Position numbers and translations under genes: made by a program
Shown here: piece after piece, positions 11,723-22,652 of the stretch
How the letters are laid out: every line of letters starts with the position of its first letter
How positions within the stretch are numbered: the first letter of the stretch is position 1
Assembly (NCBI GenBank): GCA_006503535.1
Contig: QYRS01000004.1
Coordinates: forward strand, 434,001 to 498,000
DNA length: 64,000 bases
DNA from: Arthrinium phaeospermum
Lineage: Eukaryota > Ascomycota > Sordariomycetes > Amphisphaeriales > Apiosporaceae
Direction: 5' to 3'
The notes under the pieces: model-generated
What the model was told of the DNA's origin: nothing
The model's database searches: none
The model's input: the letters and a program-made list of their open reading frames with translations, nothing else

Positions 11723-12368
11723 CTCAACTGTGTACCAGAAACCTATCGGCTCTCGGCGTTAGCATTTACTCTCTTTAAAGGGAATGGGATATCTTAAGAG
11801 GGAATAATATAAATTTCTCGAATAAACGATTCCTCTTTCTTCGTAAGACACTGGGATAATATGGAATAAACACTAAATCAGGAAGGAATAAACCCCGAAA
11901 GTCGCTTACCAAGATTGGGCACGGTCGGTTATTGGAAGCATTTCAATTCTCGACTAGCACAAGATTGTCGACAATTGAATCGCCTGAAGAAGGGACGAGA
12001 TGAGGTTGGCAGTTATGTGCACTCCCGATAGCTCACGTCGGGTTTGTGATGTCCGAGTAAGATAAGCACTAGCAGATACTTCTCTGATGTGCATATGCGG
12101 CCAGCGCGTATAGGCAATGGCCCCTCAAATCCGAGTTGTGTTATCTTCTGATTGGATGGTAAGCAATGCGGGCGTGACTCTCCGATATGACAAGACAAGG
12201 CTCTGACTGCGTGATTTCCTGACCGGTCGGGGAGATCTTCTCACTGGCGCATCATTAATCAATAGTCTTAGACTACAGGTATCTTGGGCACGCCCCGCTG
12301 GAGATTCTATCCGACAACGGTTGACAGCAAAGGTGTATGACCGTGGAGTCAGGCGTCCCCTTCACCAA
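11723..12368. promoter_or_regulatory. Divergent promoter region between AAA+ and DUF7708 genes
   Basis: The starts of the AAA+ gene (minus, 11722) and the DUF7708 gene (plus, 12369) face away from each other across about 650 bp. The region holds a 95-bp sequence (11816-11910) repeated at 14880-14986. On the minus strand that repeat starts with a splice-donor-like GTAAGC, so a 5'-UTR intron of the AAA+ gene is possible. Confidence 0.5.
11816..11910 (+). repeat. Dispersed duplicate, copy A
   Basis: Shares TCTCGAATAAACG, GGATAATATGGAATAAACAC and AAGTCGCTTACC, in the same order and spacing, with 14880-14986. Each copy contains three GAATAAAC motifs. This copy lies just upstream of the AAA+ start. 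Confidence 0.75.
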
Positions 12369-14472
12369 ATGGCATCACCCACCAGAATTCGTCTTGTCTC
12401 GCCCGCCGTTGATTTCATCGATAACCATTTACCAGAATATCACCAGTCATTATCGTCTGTGGATCCTGCGGCTCACTTCGACCACAATTTGAACCGTTAT
12501 GTGGCTGAACCAAGCAGTCGCGGCATGAATCTCCTGCAGAATGGGCCGCTGTCAAGCGAACCAGAAAGCATGGCGCTGGTGGAGAACGCAGGCTCGGTTA
12601 AAGGACAATTGCATGCCCGGCCTTTCTCAGATATCATGAGAGTGTTTATCGAGACATATCCCGATGAACCTAGAGGCCGCGTCGAAAGATGCTGCAGCAT
12701 CCGCAATGAGACAACTTGGGAAGGCGTGCTCCACCTGCTGCAATCAGTAGGAGAGGACTACCAGTCGGAGACTGGGTTCAAAGGAAAGCTCCGAAAGGCA
12801 GGGAGATTTATGGGCGACAAGGCAGATGTTATGAAGAGAGTGGCTGGAGTTATCCCTGAGATCGACTACTCTAAGCCCATTCTTGGAGCCCTAACGTTTC
12901 TCTTGGAGGCAAGATTACCCACCTTGGTGTTCACTTGGATATTACTGACAAACCGTTCATCAGGCCTTTAAGCAAGCTTTCAAAGTGCGAGAAGATGTCA
13001 AGACTGGTTTGCAGAGTCTGATGGACAAGTTTGAGGACATTGAAGATTATCTCAGGCTGTACTCCACAAGGCCAAAGATCCAGGAAGCTGTAGAGATACT
13101 CTATACATCAATGCTAAAAGGCATAGAAGATGTTATTGGTTTCTACACACGCAACATCGGTAAGCCGCCTCCAAGACCGATACATGTACTAGCCTCTCGA
13201 CTGAATGCCTGCAGCCATCAAGGGTATCGATGCGGTGTGGAGTGGTGAGCACTATGAGCAGTCCCTGTTGAGCTCCTTGGAGAAGATCAACGAAAACGGC
13301 AAGAAGCTTGTTGATGCAGCCCATTATACTCAAATGGAGGAGACGCACGAAACTCTCAAAGGCACCAAGAACTGTGAGAATGCTCGATGAACAGATATCT
13401 GGACAAAACGGAAATTAGCTAACTTCATCGTAGTAGCGAAAAGGGCCGACAGTGTGAAAGATTCACTCAATAACATGCGCCAACTGCTTGAGACCCTAGC
13501 CAAAGAACATCGCCTGGAGAGGGAGAAAGAGCGCGAGGAAGCCAGACAACTATATGAAGAGACTCAAAGGCTCTCGCGTCAGATTGAAGCGACAGGTACC
13601 TCTTTCCGAGAACCTCTCGTATCAACTGCTAACATACAGCAGCCCAGAACGCGCAACGGCAGCCACTGCCGTTCCAGTTTCAAATTGCGGCCTCTCGCCT
13701 TCGCCCTTCCCAACCAATTGTATCGCAAGAGGACCTCCTCGAGTTCCTCCAGGCAGCTCATCTAGACAGCAATGATATTGAGTATATCATGGACTATCGA
13801 GAAGGGTTCTTATCGCGTGGCCACGATCGGACTGAAGTTATCATGCCCACGCCGCAGTTCCGGAATTGGTTGGTGAATGCATCATCCCAGGAACTCTTGA
13901 TACATGGGAACTCTGGCCCGCTCCCTGTCTCTCCTCTGACCCTCTTCTGCGCCTTGTTGGTACAGAACCTACGTAGGTTGGATAACTTCTGGACGCTGGC
14001 CTTCTTCTGTGGGTGCCACCCGTACGAGGAGTACGGGGGAGCGCGCACCTTGATCGCCAGTCTCATCTCGCAGCTTCTCCGGAAACGAGCATTTGACCTC
14101 AGCTTTATCCAGCACGATCATGTCTACCAGATGGACCTGGGAAACGTCAAGACCTTTTGTTTCGTCTTTGGTCAGCTTGTGCGGCAAATCGACCCAGACG
14201 GCACCGTGTTTTGCGTCATCGACGGCATCAATTTCTACGAGGGTCGGGCAGAGCTCCTCGAGGATACGGCGGATACCATACGGTTTCTACTAGATCTGAC
14301 TCATGGACATACAGTCTTCAAGATCTTGCTGAGTAGCCCTTCCAACACAGATGATATAAAGCAAGCTATCAGGGACACTGATTACCTGCCTCTGCCAAGG
14401 GAAGTGTCAAAGGCTCACGACGCTAACGACCTGCGATTTGAGAGGCAATTGAATGAAAGCCTGGAAGCATGA
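12369..14472 (+). CDS. DUF7708 / NACHT-like STAND protein
   Basis: Fungal NLR-like protein, about 629 aa from five exons: 12369-12908, 12964-13159, 13215-13373, 13434-13595 and 13640-14472. Residues about 100-260 carry the DUF7708 helical domain (GALTFLLEAFKQAFKVRE, then DVIGFYTRNI), known as an N-terminal domain of fungal NACHT-type proteins. A coiled-coil, Lys/Glu-rich stretch follows, then an NTPase-like region. Its P-loop position reads LLIHGNSGPLP, lacking the GKS/T of a real Walker A, and a Walker B-like VFCVIDGI is present. It may therefore bind nucleotide poorly or not at all. The first intron uses a GC donor (GCAAGA at 12909). Start chosen at the second in-frame ATG (12369); 12321 is possible. 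Confidence 0.75.
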
Positions 14473-15028
14473 CAACTCGAAAGAGATTCAATTCGAAGAT
14501 TTCAAGTGTATAATTTGGAAACAATTGTTACGTTCTCTACACGTCCCTGAGTGACTCCTCCACGCGTCTTCGTAGTGATGTTACAGCTCGTTAAGTGGGA
14601 TAGGATTTGAAGTTGGTAGCAAATGATGTTGGGCAAGCATCCTCCGCGTATGCAACGCCATCTAGGCAGCTGGAGGCCAGTCGGATCACTGACACTGCCC
14701 TTGGAAAGAAAGGCGAAAATCGACCTCAAATGTGGTGCATGAGAACGGAAGCTTCAATGGGGGCGGGCGGCGCATCGGTTTCGCGAAGCGGGGTTGGGTT
14801 GGGTGAAGCCTCTGGGGTTAGGCACACACCAATAGAACTATCGATGATCAAGATGTCTCGACAGGAACTACTGGGAATCTCTCGAATAAACGGCTATTCC
14901 TTCCATCATGAAGCAATGGGATAATGTGGAATAAACACTGGATTAAAGCTGGTGTAGAAAGGAATAAACACCAAAAGTCGCTTACCGCGATCTCGGTAGT
15001 TCGCTGAAGGAGGTCGTCCTCCGTTGAC
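14473..15028. other. Intergenic with dispersed duplicate copy B
   Basis: No convincing gene. It contains the second copy (14880-14986) of the 95-bp sequence seen upstream of the AAA+ gene. The short ORFs here lack domain features. Confidence 0.5.
14880..14986 (+). repeat. Dispersed duplicate, copy B
   Basis: Direct-orientation relative of 11816-11910, about 12 bp longer because of a small insertion near its centre. Outside the shared block the flanks differ. Confidence 0.75.
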
Positions 15029-15427
15029 TCAGCCCTGGCCAGGTGGCTTACCAGTGGAAGCGCGATGGCGCTGGGTGTTCAAAATGGCTGCGACGGCGGC
15101 TTTTCTTATTGTTCTTGAAGAACTGTCACTTCCCCGACTGAGTCTTTTGAGTCGAGCTTGGAGGTAAAAAAAGTCAGGACTGGTTTGAGTTGCCTTGATC
15201 ACTCTGGCATTTAGTACCCGTATGACATCATTAAGCCTCATGTCTTCGAGGTGATATATCTGACGAATCTCTTCCTTGAACGTCTCGATCGTCGCCGTGT
15301 GCTCCTTTTGGTTCACCACAATCAGATCGGTTGAGAGAGGCTGAGAGGGTCGATAGTTGTGACCTCTACTTACACAGGGTGGTTCAGGTGGGGGGTGCTT
15401 AGGGTGGTTGCGGTGGTACCCCACCAT
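15029..15427 (-). CDS. Possible Clr5-like small ORF
   Basis: A 132-codon open frame. Its middle (FKEEIRQIYHLEDMRLNDVI, then a later LQARLKRL) resembles the fungal Clr5 domain, a DNA-binding-like helical module. The N-terminus is His/Pro-rich and unconvincing. A GTAAGC donor near residue 125 suggests the true gene may splice onward toward the repeat at 14880-14986. The ORF may instead be a fragment. Weak call. Confidence 0.3.
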   Translation of the reverse strand: MVGYHRNHPKHPPPEPPCVSRGHNYRPSQPLSTDLIVVNQKEHTATIETFKEEIRQIYHLEDMRLNDVIRVLNARVIKATQTSPDFFYLQARLKRLSRGSDSSSRTIRKAAVAAILNTQRHRASTGKPPGQG

Positions 15428-15721
15428 TTTTGCCTTCCTCCTCGGTGAAGTAGCCCCCTAACCACTGCGGCATGCGCGTGTCGACCTAGCAGCTAGACGA
15501 CTGACAGTATGGGAAGAGGAGTACTTTGGGACAACATAAACTCACGCACCCCTAACATGCAAGGCCAATGAAAAGTTGAATGTTGACTCAATTGGCTGGA
15601 AACTTCCAAATGCCTGAGCCGCCATGAAATTAGTATTACAGCGCTTAAGCTTCACTTTGACACTTGATCCCCAAATTGAGTTGACAGCTTAGATTGGTTA
15701 TTACGACGGATATCATTTCCT

Positions 15722-16830
15722 TCATCGCCCCTCATCAGGCATCCGGTACTTCCGCCCATCATCCCCATTATACGTAGTAGCCGGCCTCGTCACGCTCGGC
15801 ACCATGCGCCCATCAAGCTCCGCGACAAAGTGATTCGCATTCGGGCTCGGCAGCTCCGAGACCACGGGCGACGGCTGCAGCGAGTCCATCTCGGCGGGGA
15901 TCTCCTTGCTCGTGTGCAGCTCGTAGACGGACCACTGGGAGGAACCGCCCTGTCCCTCGGACAGAGTCTTGTAGGGTCCTGTCCTGCTGCTGTCGTCGCC
16001 GCCCGTCTCGCCGCCTGGGCTGGCCAGCATCGACTTCCGCTTCTTGTTCCGACTGCGCCGCTTGCCGAGCCAGTAGAACCCGCCTGCGAGCGCGCCCACG
16101 AAGACGAGTACGCCGGCTACCACGGCGGCCAGCCATCCCACTGAGGGCTTTCCTCCTTCTTCCCCTCCTTCACCCGATGGTGATGAACTGCTGGACTCTT
16201 TTGAGTCTGATTTCGAGGTAGCTGTAGCCGTACCCGTCGTAGCCGCCGTCTTCGTGGGCTTGCCGTCGGTTTCCTTGCCGGCCGACATGGGGTCCAAGGT
16301 ACCGCACGCCGACTTACTCGAGCCCCCGCATTCCTTCTCTGCCGCAGCATTCCCTTTCGCGTCGTCTATGCAGTCCTTCTTGTTCTGTTCGCAGATGAAG
16401 GTCGGCATCGTCCTCGCGTAATAAGGCAGGCCGGGCGCGGTGCCATTGGCGCATGTGCAGGCATAATTGAGCGTCATCTTGGATTGAGGATCAGCGCCCG
16501 CGTCAACCAGCAGTGCGACAACATCCGACTGGGAGCCGACCAAGAAGTTTCGAAGAAGAAAGAAAGACTCACATGATCACAGGAGTTTGCGCCCAAGCCG
16601 GGGCCGGCGCACAGCTCGGCGCAGCTGTTCATCTGGTCTGTACACCATGATACTACAATAAAAGCGTCAGCATTCTATCGGCATAGACAGACGTGTGTCA
16701 TGGCAAGTGCTTCGTTCGACGTACATCGAGTTTCCACTGCGAGGGAATTGGGGTTAAAGGCCGTCTGGGCCGACCGGGCGAGATGGACGCCATCAAATAG
16801 GACGAGGCAGAGCAGCAGCAGTTCCCTCAT
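15722..16830 (-). CDS. DUF7707-type secreted/single-pass membrane protein
   Basis: About 313 aa from three exons: 16830-16725, 16652-16573 and 16477-15722. An N-terminal signal peptide (MRELLLLCLVLFDGVHLARS) leads into a cysteine-rich domain (SWCTDQMNSCAELC, then YACTCANGTAPGLP, FICEQ and CGTLD) typical of the DUF7707 family. A Ser/Thr-rich stalk, one membrane segment (about residues 190-215, GWLAAVVAGVLVFVGALAGG) with a basic stop-transfer, and a cytosolic tail follow. The architecture resembles WSC-like surface proteins; a wall or surface sensing role is inference. The start is the ATG directly at the signal peptide rather than one 22 codons upstream. Confidence 0.8.
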
Positions 16831-17203
16831 TGTGCTCCGCGGCGATGCCAATACATGTAATCGTTTGAAGGTTCTGACATACAAGCAAGCCCCCAAGAAA
16901 GAATAGCCAGAAAGACTATGGCAGCAACAATGGAGACCTGTAAGTTTAATTGGAGCCTATGGCTGTGTTGAGGAAGCATGCAATCCCCTTTTCTAGATCG
17001 CGGGAAGGAATCGCACCCTTGCCAAAGGATGAAGGCCATACTCGTATTGGGGAATTGGCAGTCGATCAATTGGCCAATTGACAGGAAAACATCGTCGTGC
17101 TGCTGCAGGTACAGCATGTTAGCACGGCGCGACGCCAAACCCAATTGGCCGACTCGGTGCGGCACGAAGAAGGTGTGGGTTCGCTGTTAAACGGCTGCCT
17201 GAT
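16831..17203. promoter_or_regulatory. Promoter of the DUF7707 gene
   Basis: Upstream of the minus-strand DUF7707 gene and downstream of the transcription factor. It contains a perfect 16-bp palindrome, TCAATTGGCCAATTGA (17066-17081), which includes a CCAAT box in each orientation. Confidence 0.4.
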
Positions 17204-19194
17204 TCAAGGTCCGCTCATGTCGAGGGATTGCAGGAGGGTGTGGCGCATCCCAACAACACGACTGCCGGCATCAATCTGATTGGAATCCGTATTGGAACTA
17301 TGCAGCCATGATTCGAGAACGTCATGCAGGTTCATGGCCTCTCGCACTCGGTTGCCGGCGCGATTGCGCGCGAGTAGTTGCCATTCCTCATTGGTCTTCG
17401 CGTCATCATCGCCGCGGTAGGCTCGGAAGAGACGGAGCGCGTTCGCTTTCTCCTCTTCTGTAGCCGCATTGCTGGTGCTGCACAGCCGCTGCAGGCTAGT
17501 TAAATGGTACTTCCATCCTCTGAGCCTGTGCGCAAGCACTTTCATGGTATTATCGTTACCATTGGTGGTGGTCGCGTCGGGGGTCCTCCCTGTCGCCATC
17601 CGTTGGCGTTGGCGAAGCTGCCATATCTCACGGGTCAGAGCCCAAAGACCGAATTCAACATCCTCTGCGACAATCGAAGCCGTCGTGAAAGCGAACGGAC
17701 TGCTTATAACATCCCTCAGCTTGAGTGAAATGCGATGGCCGGGCTCATCTCTGTATCTCTTGGAAAACACATGCAGGCCGTACGCATTCCAGAGAGCAAA
17801 CGTCTGGGGAAGCCGGGCATCCAGCTCCTCCGCATGCAGCATCGGCGACTGCTCATCCAAAAGCGACAGTAATGCGTCGACCTTAAACAAGTACCCGATG
17901 AGCCTGCCGCGTCGTTCGCCGAAGTTCAGAACGAATGGAAGAAAGGTCCCTGGGTGATATTTCTCTCTTTGGGCTTCCGCGACCGTGGGGTCGAAGACCC
18001 CGACCAGTCTCAGATGGGTGATGAACAGGCTACACAGTAGACGCGACCGCGGTAAATCATTGCGTATTGTCCCAATGATAATGTTGAGCAGCACAGCCTG
18101 ATACCATTCCATTGGCCATGGCTGGTCCGTTGGACCTCGAGGGGTCTCGCTCTGTCGAAGCAAAGTTGGTTAATGTGACGGTGGCTGGAAACGGAAGGAT
18201 ATATCGAGACACCCACCAGACGTTGGAAAAACTGGCCCATCATGAGATCATGACACGAAACGGCTTGAGACTTGGATAAATCCGTCGCGTCTTTCTTCAG
18301 CAGGATCCCTATGATGATGACAGAGGATGCAAGATGTAGATTGTCCATGCGCACATCCAGTGTAATTACGTGGAGAAATGGCCAAACCTCGTGGAACACT
18401 TCAACATATGTCTTCTGGTGTCCCTCGGCGAATGTCTCGAACTGTCCATCGGTTCCGCCGAGAAGGGATAGCGAAGGCGATTGATTGTCGGACAACAGTT
18501 GTCGCATTGCCTCTTCGGGGCCATGCGCGCGATGAATCGCTCGCACACGCCCCACATAATCCGCGGGCTGGTCGTTTTGCTCCCCTCGAACCGTCATCAT
18601 ACCAATAATCTGCACTGGATCAAGCGATGGTCCGCTCTCTGCAGATGTAGATGTGTGATCATCCGGCGGTGGTGGGTGAAAAAGACCAGCAGGGTTCTGT
18701 GGTATCTCGGTGTTGCTCGCAGCGCCATGCTCAGGGCCTTTCGGCGCCAAGGAGCAGGTGATGCCTCTTTTGACGCACAAGGCACAGGGCGTTCCGCCAA
18801 TACATCGAGTCTACCGAGTGTCAATTGAAAGACAGGGCTTGTAGGGTGAAAATTTGCCCCGAATATTCGGCCTACCTTGTTGCTGTGGCAAGCGTCGCAA
18901 GCCCGAGTAACACCCCTTCTGCCATTTGCTATGGTCTCGACGTGCCTGTGGAGGTGTCGCCGCAATAGGTCGCTTGCTCAATTGGTCAGCAGCTCTTGCG
19001 GGTAATGGACTCATAGATACATATATCCAATCTGACTTGACTACCTACCTTCTCGTGAAAGATCTCTGACATTGAGGACATACGTGGGATGGATTGCCGT
19101 GTGAGGCTTGATGGCGAATCAGGTGTTCTTTCCGTATGAAGCTCCTGCCGCATTGGCATGTATGGCGCGCTGGCGCAGGATCGGCGTTCGACAT
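17204..19194 (-). CDS. C2H2 + Zn2Cys6 transcription factor
   Basis: Nuclear transcription factor of about 594 aa from four exons: 19194-19049, 18972-18876, 18810-18217 and 18151-17204. The first finger is CQCGRSFIRKEHLIRHQASH and the second CPQCQRSFTRSDLLRRHLHRH. A complete Zn2Cys6 cluster (CDACHSNKTRC, then CALC and C) follows within about 40 residues. The rest has the helical, low-motif character of the fungal_trans middle region (MEWYQAVLLNIIIG, RDVISSPFAFTTA). This double-finger plus binuclear-cluster design is a known fungal class, often of metabolic regulators. It is divergent from the NmrA-like gene at 20051. Confidence 0.85.
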
Positions 19195-20050
19195 GGTCGT
19201 CTACGGTCGCCCTCGACAGCTTCAATCAGATCCTGCATCTTGTTCGAATCCCCCTTCGTGCGGGAATTGTCGAGAAACAGATAATGTAGGTAAAGAGATT
19301 ATTAATCAGTCAAATATCGGCAATCTATCCAAGCCGGAATGTGTGCATGTGGTGAATGTGAAAGTGCCAAGTCGGTGCTGAGTGGGATGAGATTGTCGCG
19401 ACCGGTGGGATATGGTCAGCTAGCGCTTCAGTGCTGGGCGGACATCCATGTCAAGCCGACGCATTTCAGTTAGTCCACCAGACGGGCTGATTCTCTGCAT
19501 CTTCGCACATCTCGCACTTCTCGGTTATACCAGACTTGTCGCCGAACTCTACGGAGCTACTGATATACTTGCAAATAATTGCATTCATTCAAGGTATAAG
19601 CGATGCAATAGAAGTAAGCGATGCAATAGAAGTGCTTTGAAATACGCAATATGGCATTGAATCGATTGTCATCAAAGTTCTGTCCGTGCACTCGGCCGGG
19701 GTCTCGGCCGATATCCCACCGGCATCCCATCGGCTCCTTAATCCATCGGCCGGGTGGCTAACGATTTTGGTGTATTACTGTATTCGCGGATCCGACATGG
19801 TCGGGACAACACTTCATAGTCTGTCGCACCATCGAAGGAATATACGAAGATATATCGACATGGAACGCATACTTAAACCCAGACAGCCACCCCAAGGTCA
19901 TGGTCGAATGTTGAATCCCAATCTCATCACCATCACCACCAGCGCTCCTACAGAATCATCAACCCCTTTACAGTCTGTTATCCAACATTCAACCAGAACC
20001 ATAAAGCTACTTTTCATATATTCTACACACGAAATCTCTTAGCAATCAAT
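19195..20050. promoter_or_regulatory. Divergent promoter with repeated CGG-type sites
   Basis: Shared upstream region of the zinc-cluster factor (minus) and the NmrA-like gene (plus). CCGGTGGGATAT at 19402-19413 recurs inverted as ATATCCCACCGG at 19711-19722, and further CGGCCG/ATCGGC triplets lie at 19692-19755. An 18-bp direct repeat (AAGCGATGCAATAGAAGT) occupies 19598-19615 and 19616-19633. CGG-containing inverted sites are what Zn2Cys6 proteins bind; binding by the adjacent factor is inference. Confidence 0.45.
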
Positions 20051-20962
20051 ATGTCTTACACCATCAAGAACGTCGCCATTGCCGGTGCAGGCGGTAACCT
20101 GGGCAAGATCGTCACCCCCACATTCGTCTCGAGCGGCAAGTTCAACGTCCGCGTCCTCACCCGCCAAGGTTCATCGAGCGCCGGCCTCCCTGAAGGCGTC
20201 GAGATAGTCGAGGTCGACTACTCGTCCCCCGAGTCCCTGCAGGCCGCACTGGCGGGCCAGGACGCCGTCATCTCCCTCATCACCACCCCCGCCGCCATGA
20301 CCCAGCTGGCCCTCATCGACGCCGCCATCGCCGCCGGCGTCCGGCGCTTCGTCCCGTCCGAGTTCGGCTCCAACCTGGCCAACCCCAAGACGCGCGCCAA
20401 CCCGGTCTTCAAGCACAAGGTCGTGACCGAGGACTACCTCATCGAGAAGGCCCAGTCCACCGGCCTGACTTACACCTTCTTCTACAACAACGCCTTCCTC
20501 GACTGGGCGCTGCGGGCCAACTTTATTGTGGACTTCACCAAGCCCAACCCCCAGGTCCTCGACGGCGGCGACACGCCCTTCAGCGCTACCACTATGCAGA
20601 GCGTCGCCGACGGGCTGGTGGGGGTGATGCTCCACCCGGAGGAGACCGAGAACCGCGCCGTCTACGTGCACGATCTCGTCACCAGCCAGAACCGCCTACT
20701 GGAGCTCGCGCGCAAGGCCCGGCCCGACCGGACTTGGGAGCCTGAGTCAGTCGTTCTCGACGACCTGGTCGCCGTGGCGGAGCAGCGTATGGCCAAGGGC
20801 ATCTTCGACTTCGAGACCATCGGGCCCTTCCTCAAGCGTGCCATTGCGGATCCCCAGTGCGGTGGTGTCTTCTCGGACGACCAGGTGGACAACGAGCTCC
20901 TGGGGCTTAAGGGGAAGACGGACGAGTTCATCTTGGAACTCTTGAAAGATCACTTGAAGTAA
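20051..20962 (+). CDS. NmrA-like / isoflavone-reductase-like NAD(P)-binding protein
   Basis: Single-exon gene of 303 aa. The N-terminus holds a Rossmann dinucleotide-binding motif (VAIAGAGGNLGK), and FVPSEFGSN near residue 97 is typical of the atypical short-chain dehydrogenases in the NmrA/PCBER group. Such proteins are either NADPH-dependent reductases or redox-sensing regulators; the sequence does not decide between these. Codon use is strongly G/C-ending. It is divergent from the zinc-cluster factor, so co-regulation is plausible. Confidence 0.88.
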   Translation: MSYTIKNVAIAGAGGNLGKIVTPTFVSSGKFNVRVLTRQGSSSAGLPEGVEIVEVDYSSPESLQAALAGQDAVISLITTPAAMTQLALIDAAIAAGVRRFVPSEFGSNLANPKTRANPVFKHKVVTEDYLIEKAQSTGLTYTFFYNNAFLDWALRANFIVDFTKPNPQVLDGGDTPFSATTMQSVADGLVGVMLHPEETENRAVYVHDLVTSQNRLLELARKARPDRTWEPESVVLDDLVAVAEQRMAKGIFDFETIGPFLKRAIADPQCGGVFSDDQVDNELLGLKGKTDEFILELLKDHLK

Positions 20963-22280
20963 AGGAGCACAGTATTAGAGGGCGCAGGTCAGAGGTGGTT
21001 TCAGTATCAACGGCATGGAACTTGGCTAAATTGGAGGAAATAAACGGTACTTGCAGGCAGGAATTTCTTATGTAGCAGCGTCACTCAATCAGAACAACGT
21101 TCTCAAAAAGCTTCGTGTGTTTTCACTGTCGTGTTATATGAACCAAATCACTTAAGGAAAGGGAAAAGTATCGAACATTTCGTCATTGGTACTTGATTAC
21201 TATCAACATGTCTCGTCCAAGTATGTATCTGGGCATTGAAGATTCAAATGCAGTCCCCTTATCTTTCGTCTGGGTAGCAAGCTCCGTATATCCCTTTGGA
21301 GCCACGGGTCGCCGACTGACTGGGGTTCTAATCACTCTCTCTGGGCGGGGGAGGCTAGCGTCGGCGGCTGAAGGCAAGGCAAAGGATCGCGAACCTGCTG
21401 TCGACAAGGCAAATAGGGGTTGGATTCGGTGAGGGACGGCTTGCAACGGGTTCAAACGTAGCACTTTACTTTGCTACGTGCTACTGGTAGAACAGCAACA
21501 AGAGGCGGCTCAGTACTGCTCGATGCCACAATCATAGGGACTTGAGGGGCAACAAAGTGTGCTTTGCTCTCTCAGCCTTACGAGAAATCTGACAGACACC
21601 CCGCAGTGATAGGTATGATGCCGCACGCAGTGTAACAGGCCGGAAACAGCTGCCTCTTTTACATCATTATACCAGGAGTCGCATCCTGCTTCTCATCACT
21701 CCACAGCCCAGGCTGTATAGTATCACAGTCCCCAAGGGTCTGCGTAATATAACTACTGTTACCTACTAATCATTGGCGTTACTAAATTTGGTATAACACC
21801 GTTTCCCGTCTACGTGCCCCCAAAGGAGGTCCTCATGCCCATTGCTTCAACACTGCATCCGCTTGTCACACCCCAATATACAGACCAGTGACACCCCAAA
21901 ATACAAGGCAGGCACGTCTATCGCAGCTGCTCTCCAAACTTCTCATGTTTGCTAGAGTGCAAGGCATCACACAACGCTGTACTCCAAGCGCGCCTTGCTC
22001 GGTCCAGAAAGAGTCGACCACCCCTGTATCTATGCGATCTGATATTGTCGATGATACCATGGCGTTTCAGTATGAGATCTCCATCCTAATCTTTTTATGA
22101 GCCGGCTATAAAGGGTAAACGACACCCCAAGTCTTGCTTCGTTTCTTTTCAGCATCATCTTCCACCATCGTAACCACTCAAGCATCTTAAGTCCCTCATC
22201 TACACAGCTTCAAACACAACAGACAACAGCATCTCCCAGACCTTCACCCCTCCCCCCAAGCACTCGTGCCCACCAGGAAC
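20963..22280. other. Intergenic; right part is duplicated block copy 1
   Basis: No gene seen in 20963-21690. From about 21700 the sequence (GGCTGTATAGTATCACAG, then further patches) is related to 39826 onward, upstream of the paralogous secreted-peptide gene. A TATA box (TATAAA, 22107-22112) lies 174 bp before the start codon. Confidence 0.55.
22107..22112 (+). promoter_or_regulatory. TATA box of secreted peptide gene 1
   Basis: CGGCTATAAAG is also present 150 bp upstream of the paralogue at 40339, which supports its use. Confidence 0.6.
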
Positions 22281-22652
22281 ATGCGTTTCCAGACCCCTCT
22301 CGTCCTCGTTGCCAGCCTGCTGCTCTCCGTGGCCTCCTCGGCTGACCCGGCCGCCGGCGCTCGCAACCACGCCCGCGACTTCGGGGTCGACGCCGTCGGC
22401 AAAGGGAAAGGAGGACCCCCCTATCCTCCCAGCCCCGAGATTGCGCTGCACCACGGCTCGACGCCTACGCCGCCAGCCCACGCCATCCAGGGTGGTGGCG
22501 GTGACAGGCCCCCGCCGCCTCCGCCTCCGCCCCCACCATGTTACCCAAACTGCGGCGACAACGCCAGCCAGGATGGTGGTAGACCCCGACCCCCGCCTCC
22601 GCCTCCCCCACCACCGCCATGTTACCCGAACTGCGGCGCCGACGCTGCTTGA
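22281..22652 (+). CDS. Small secreted proline-rich peptide with CYPNCG repeats
   Basis: A 123-aa product with a clear signal peptide (MRFQTPLVLVASLLLSVASS). The mature part is Gly/Pro-rich and ends in two copies of a unit made of about ten prolines followed by CYPNCG; each unit has a C-x3-C pair that could form a disulfide or bind a ligand. It is paralogous to 40339-40668: signal peptides, leaders, TATA boxes and 3' flanks are alike, but the mature sequences differ almost completely. That pattern fits a fast-evolving secreted protein, but no function can be assigned from sequence. Confidence 0.75.
   Translation: MRFQTPLVLVASLLLSVASSADPAAGARNHARDFGVDAVGKGKGGPPYPPSPEIALHHGSTPTPPAHAIQGGGGDRPPPPPPPPPPCYPNCGDNASQDGGRPRPPPPPPPPPPCYPNCGADAA

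Noticed and set aside
12909..12963. Alternative GT donor at 12927 in the DUF7708 gene (GTGTTC)
   Set aside because: It would leave a 37-nt intron and insert residues into a conserved motif; the GC donor gives the family sequence exactly.
17066..17081. 16-bp palindrome TCAATTGGCCAATTGA as a distinct finding
   Set aside because: Simple CCAAT-box palindrome in a promoter; noted as a feature only.
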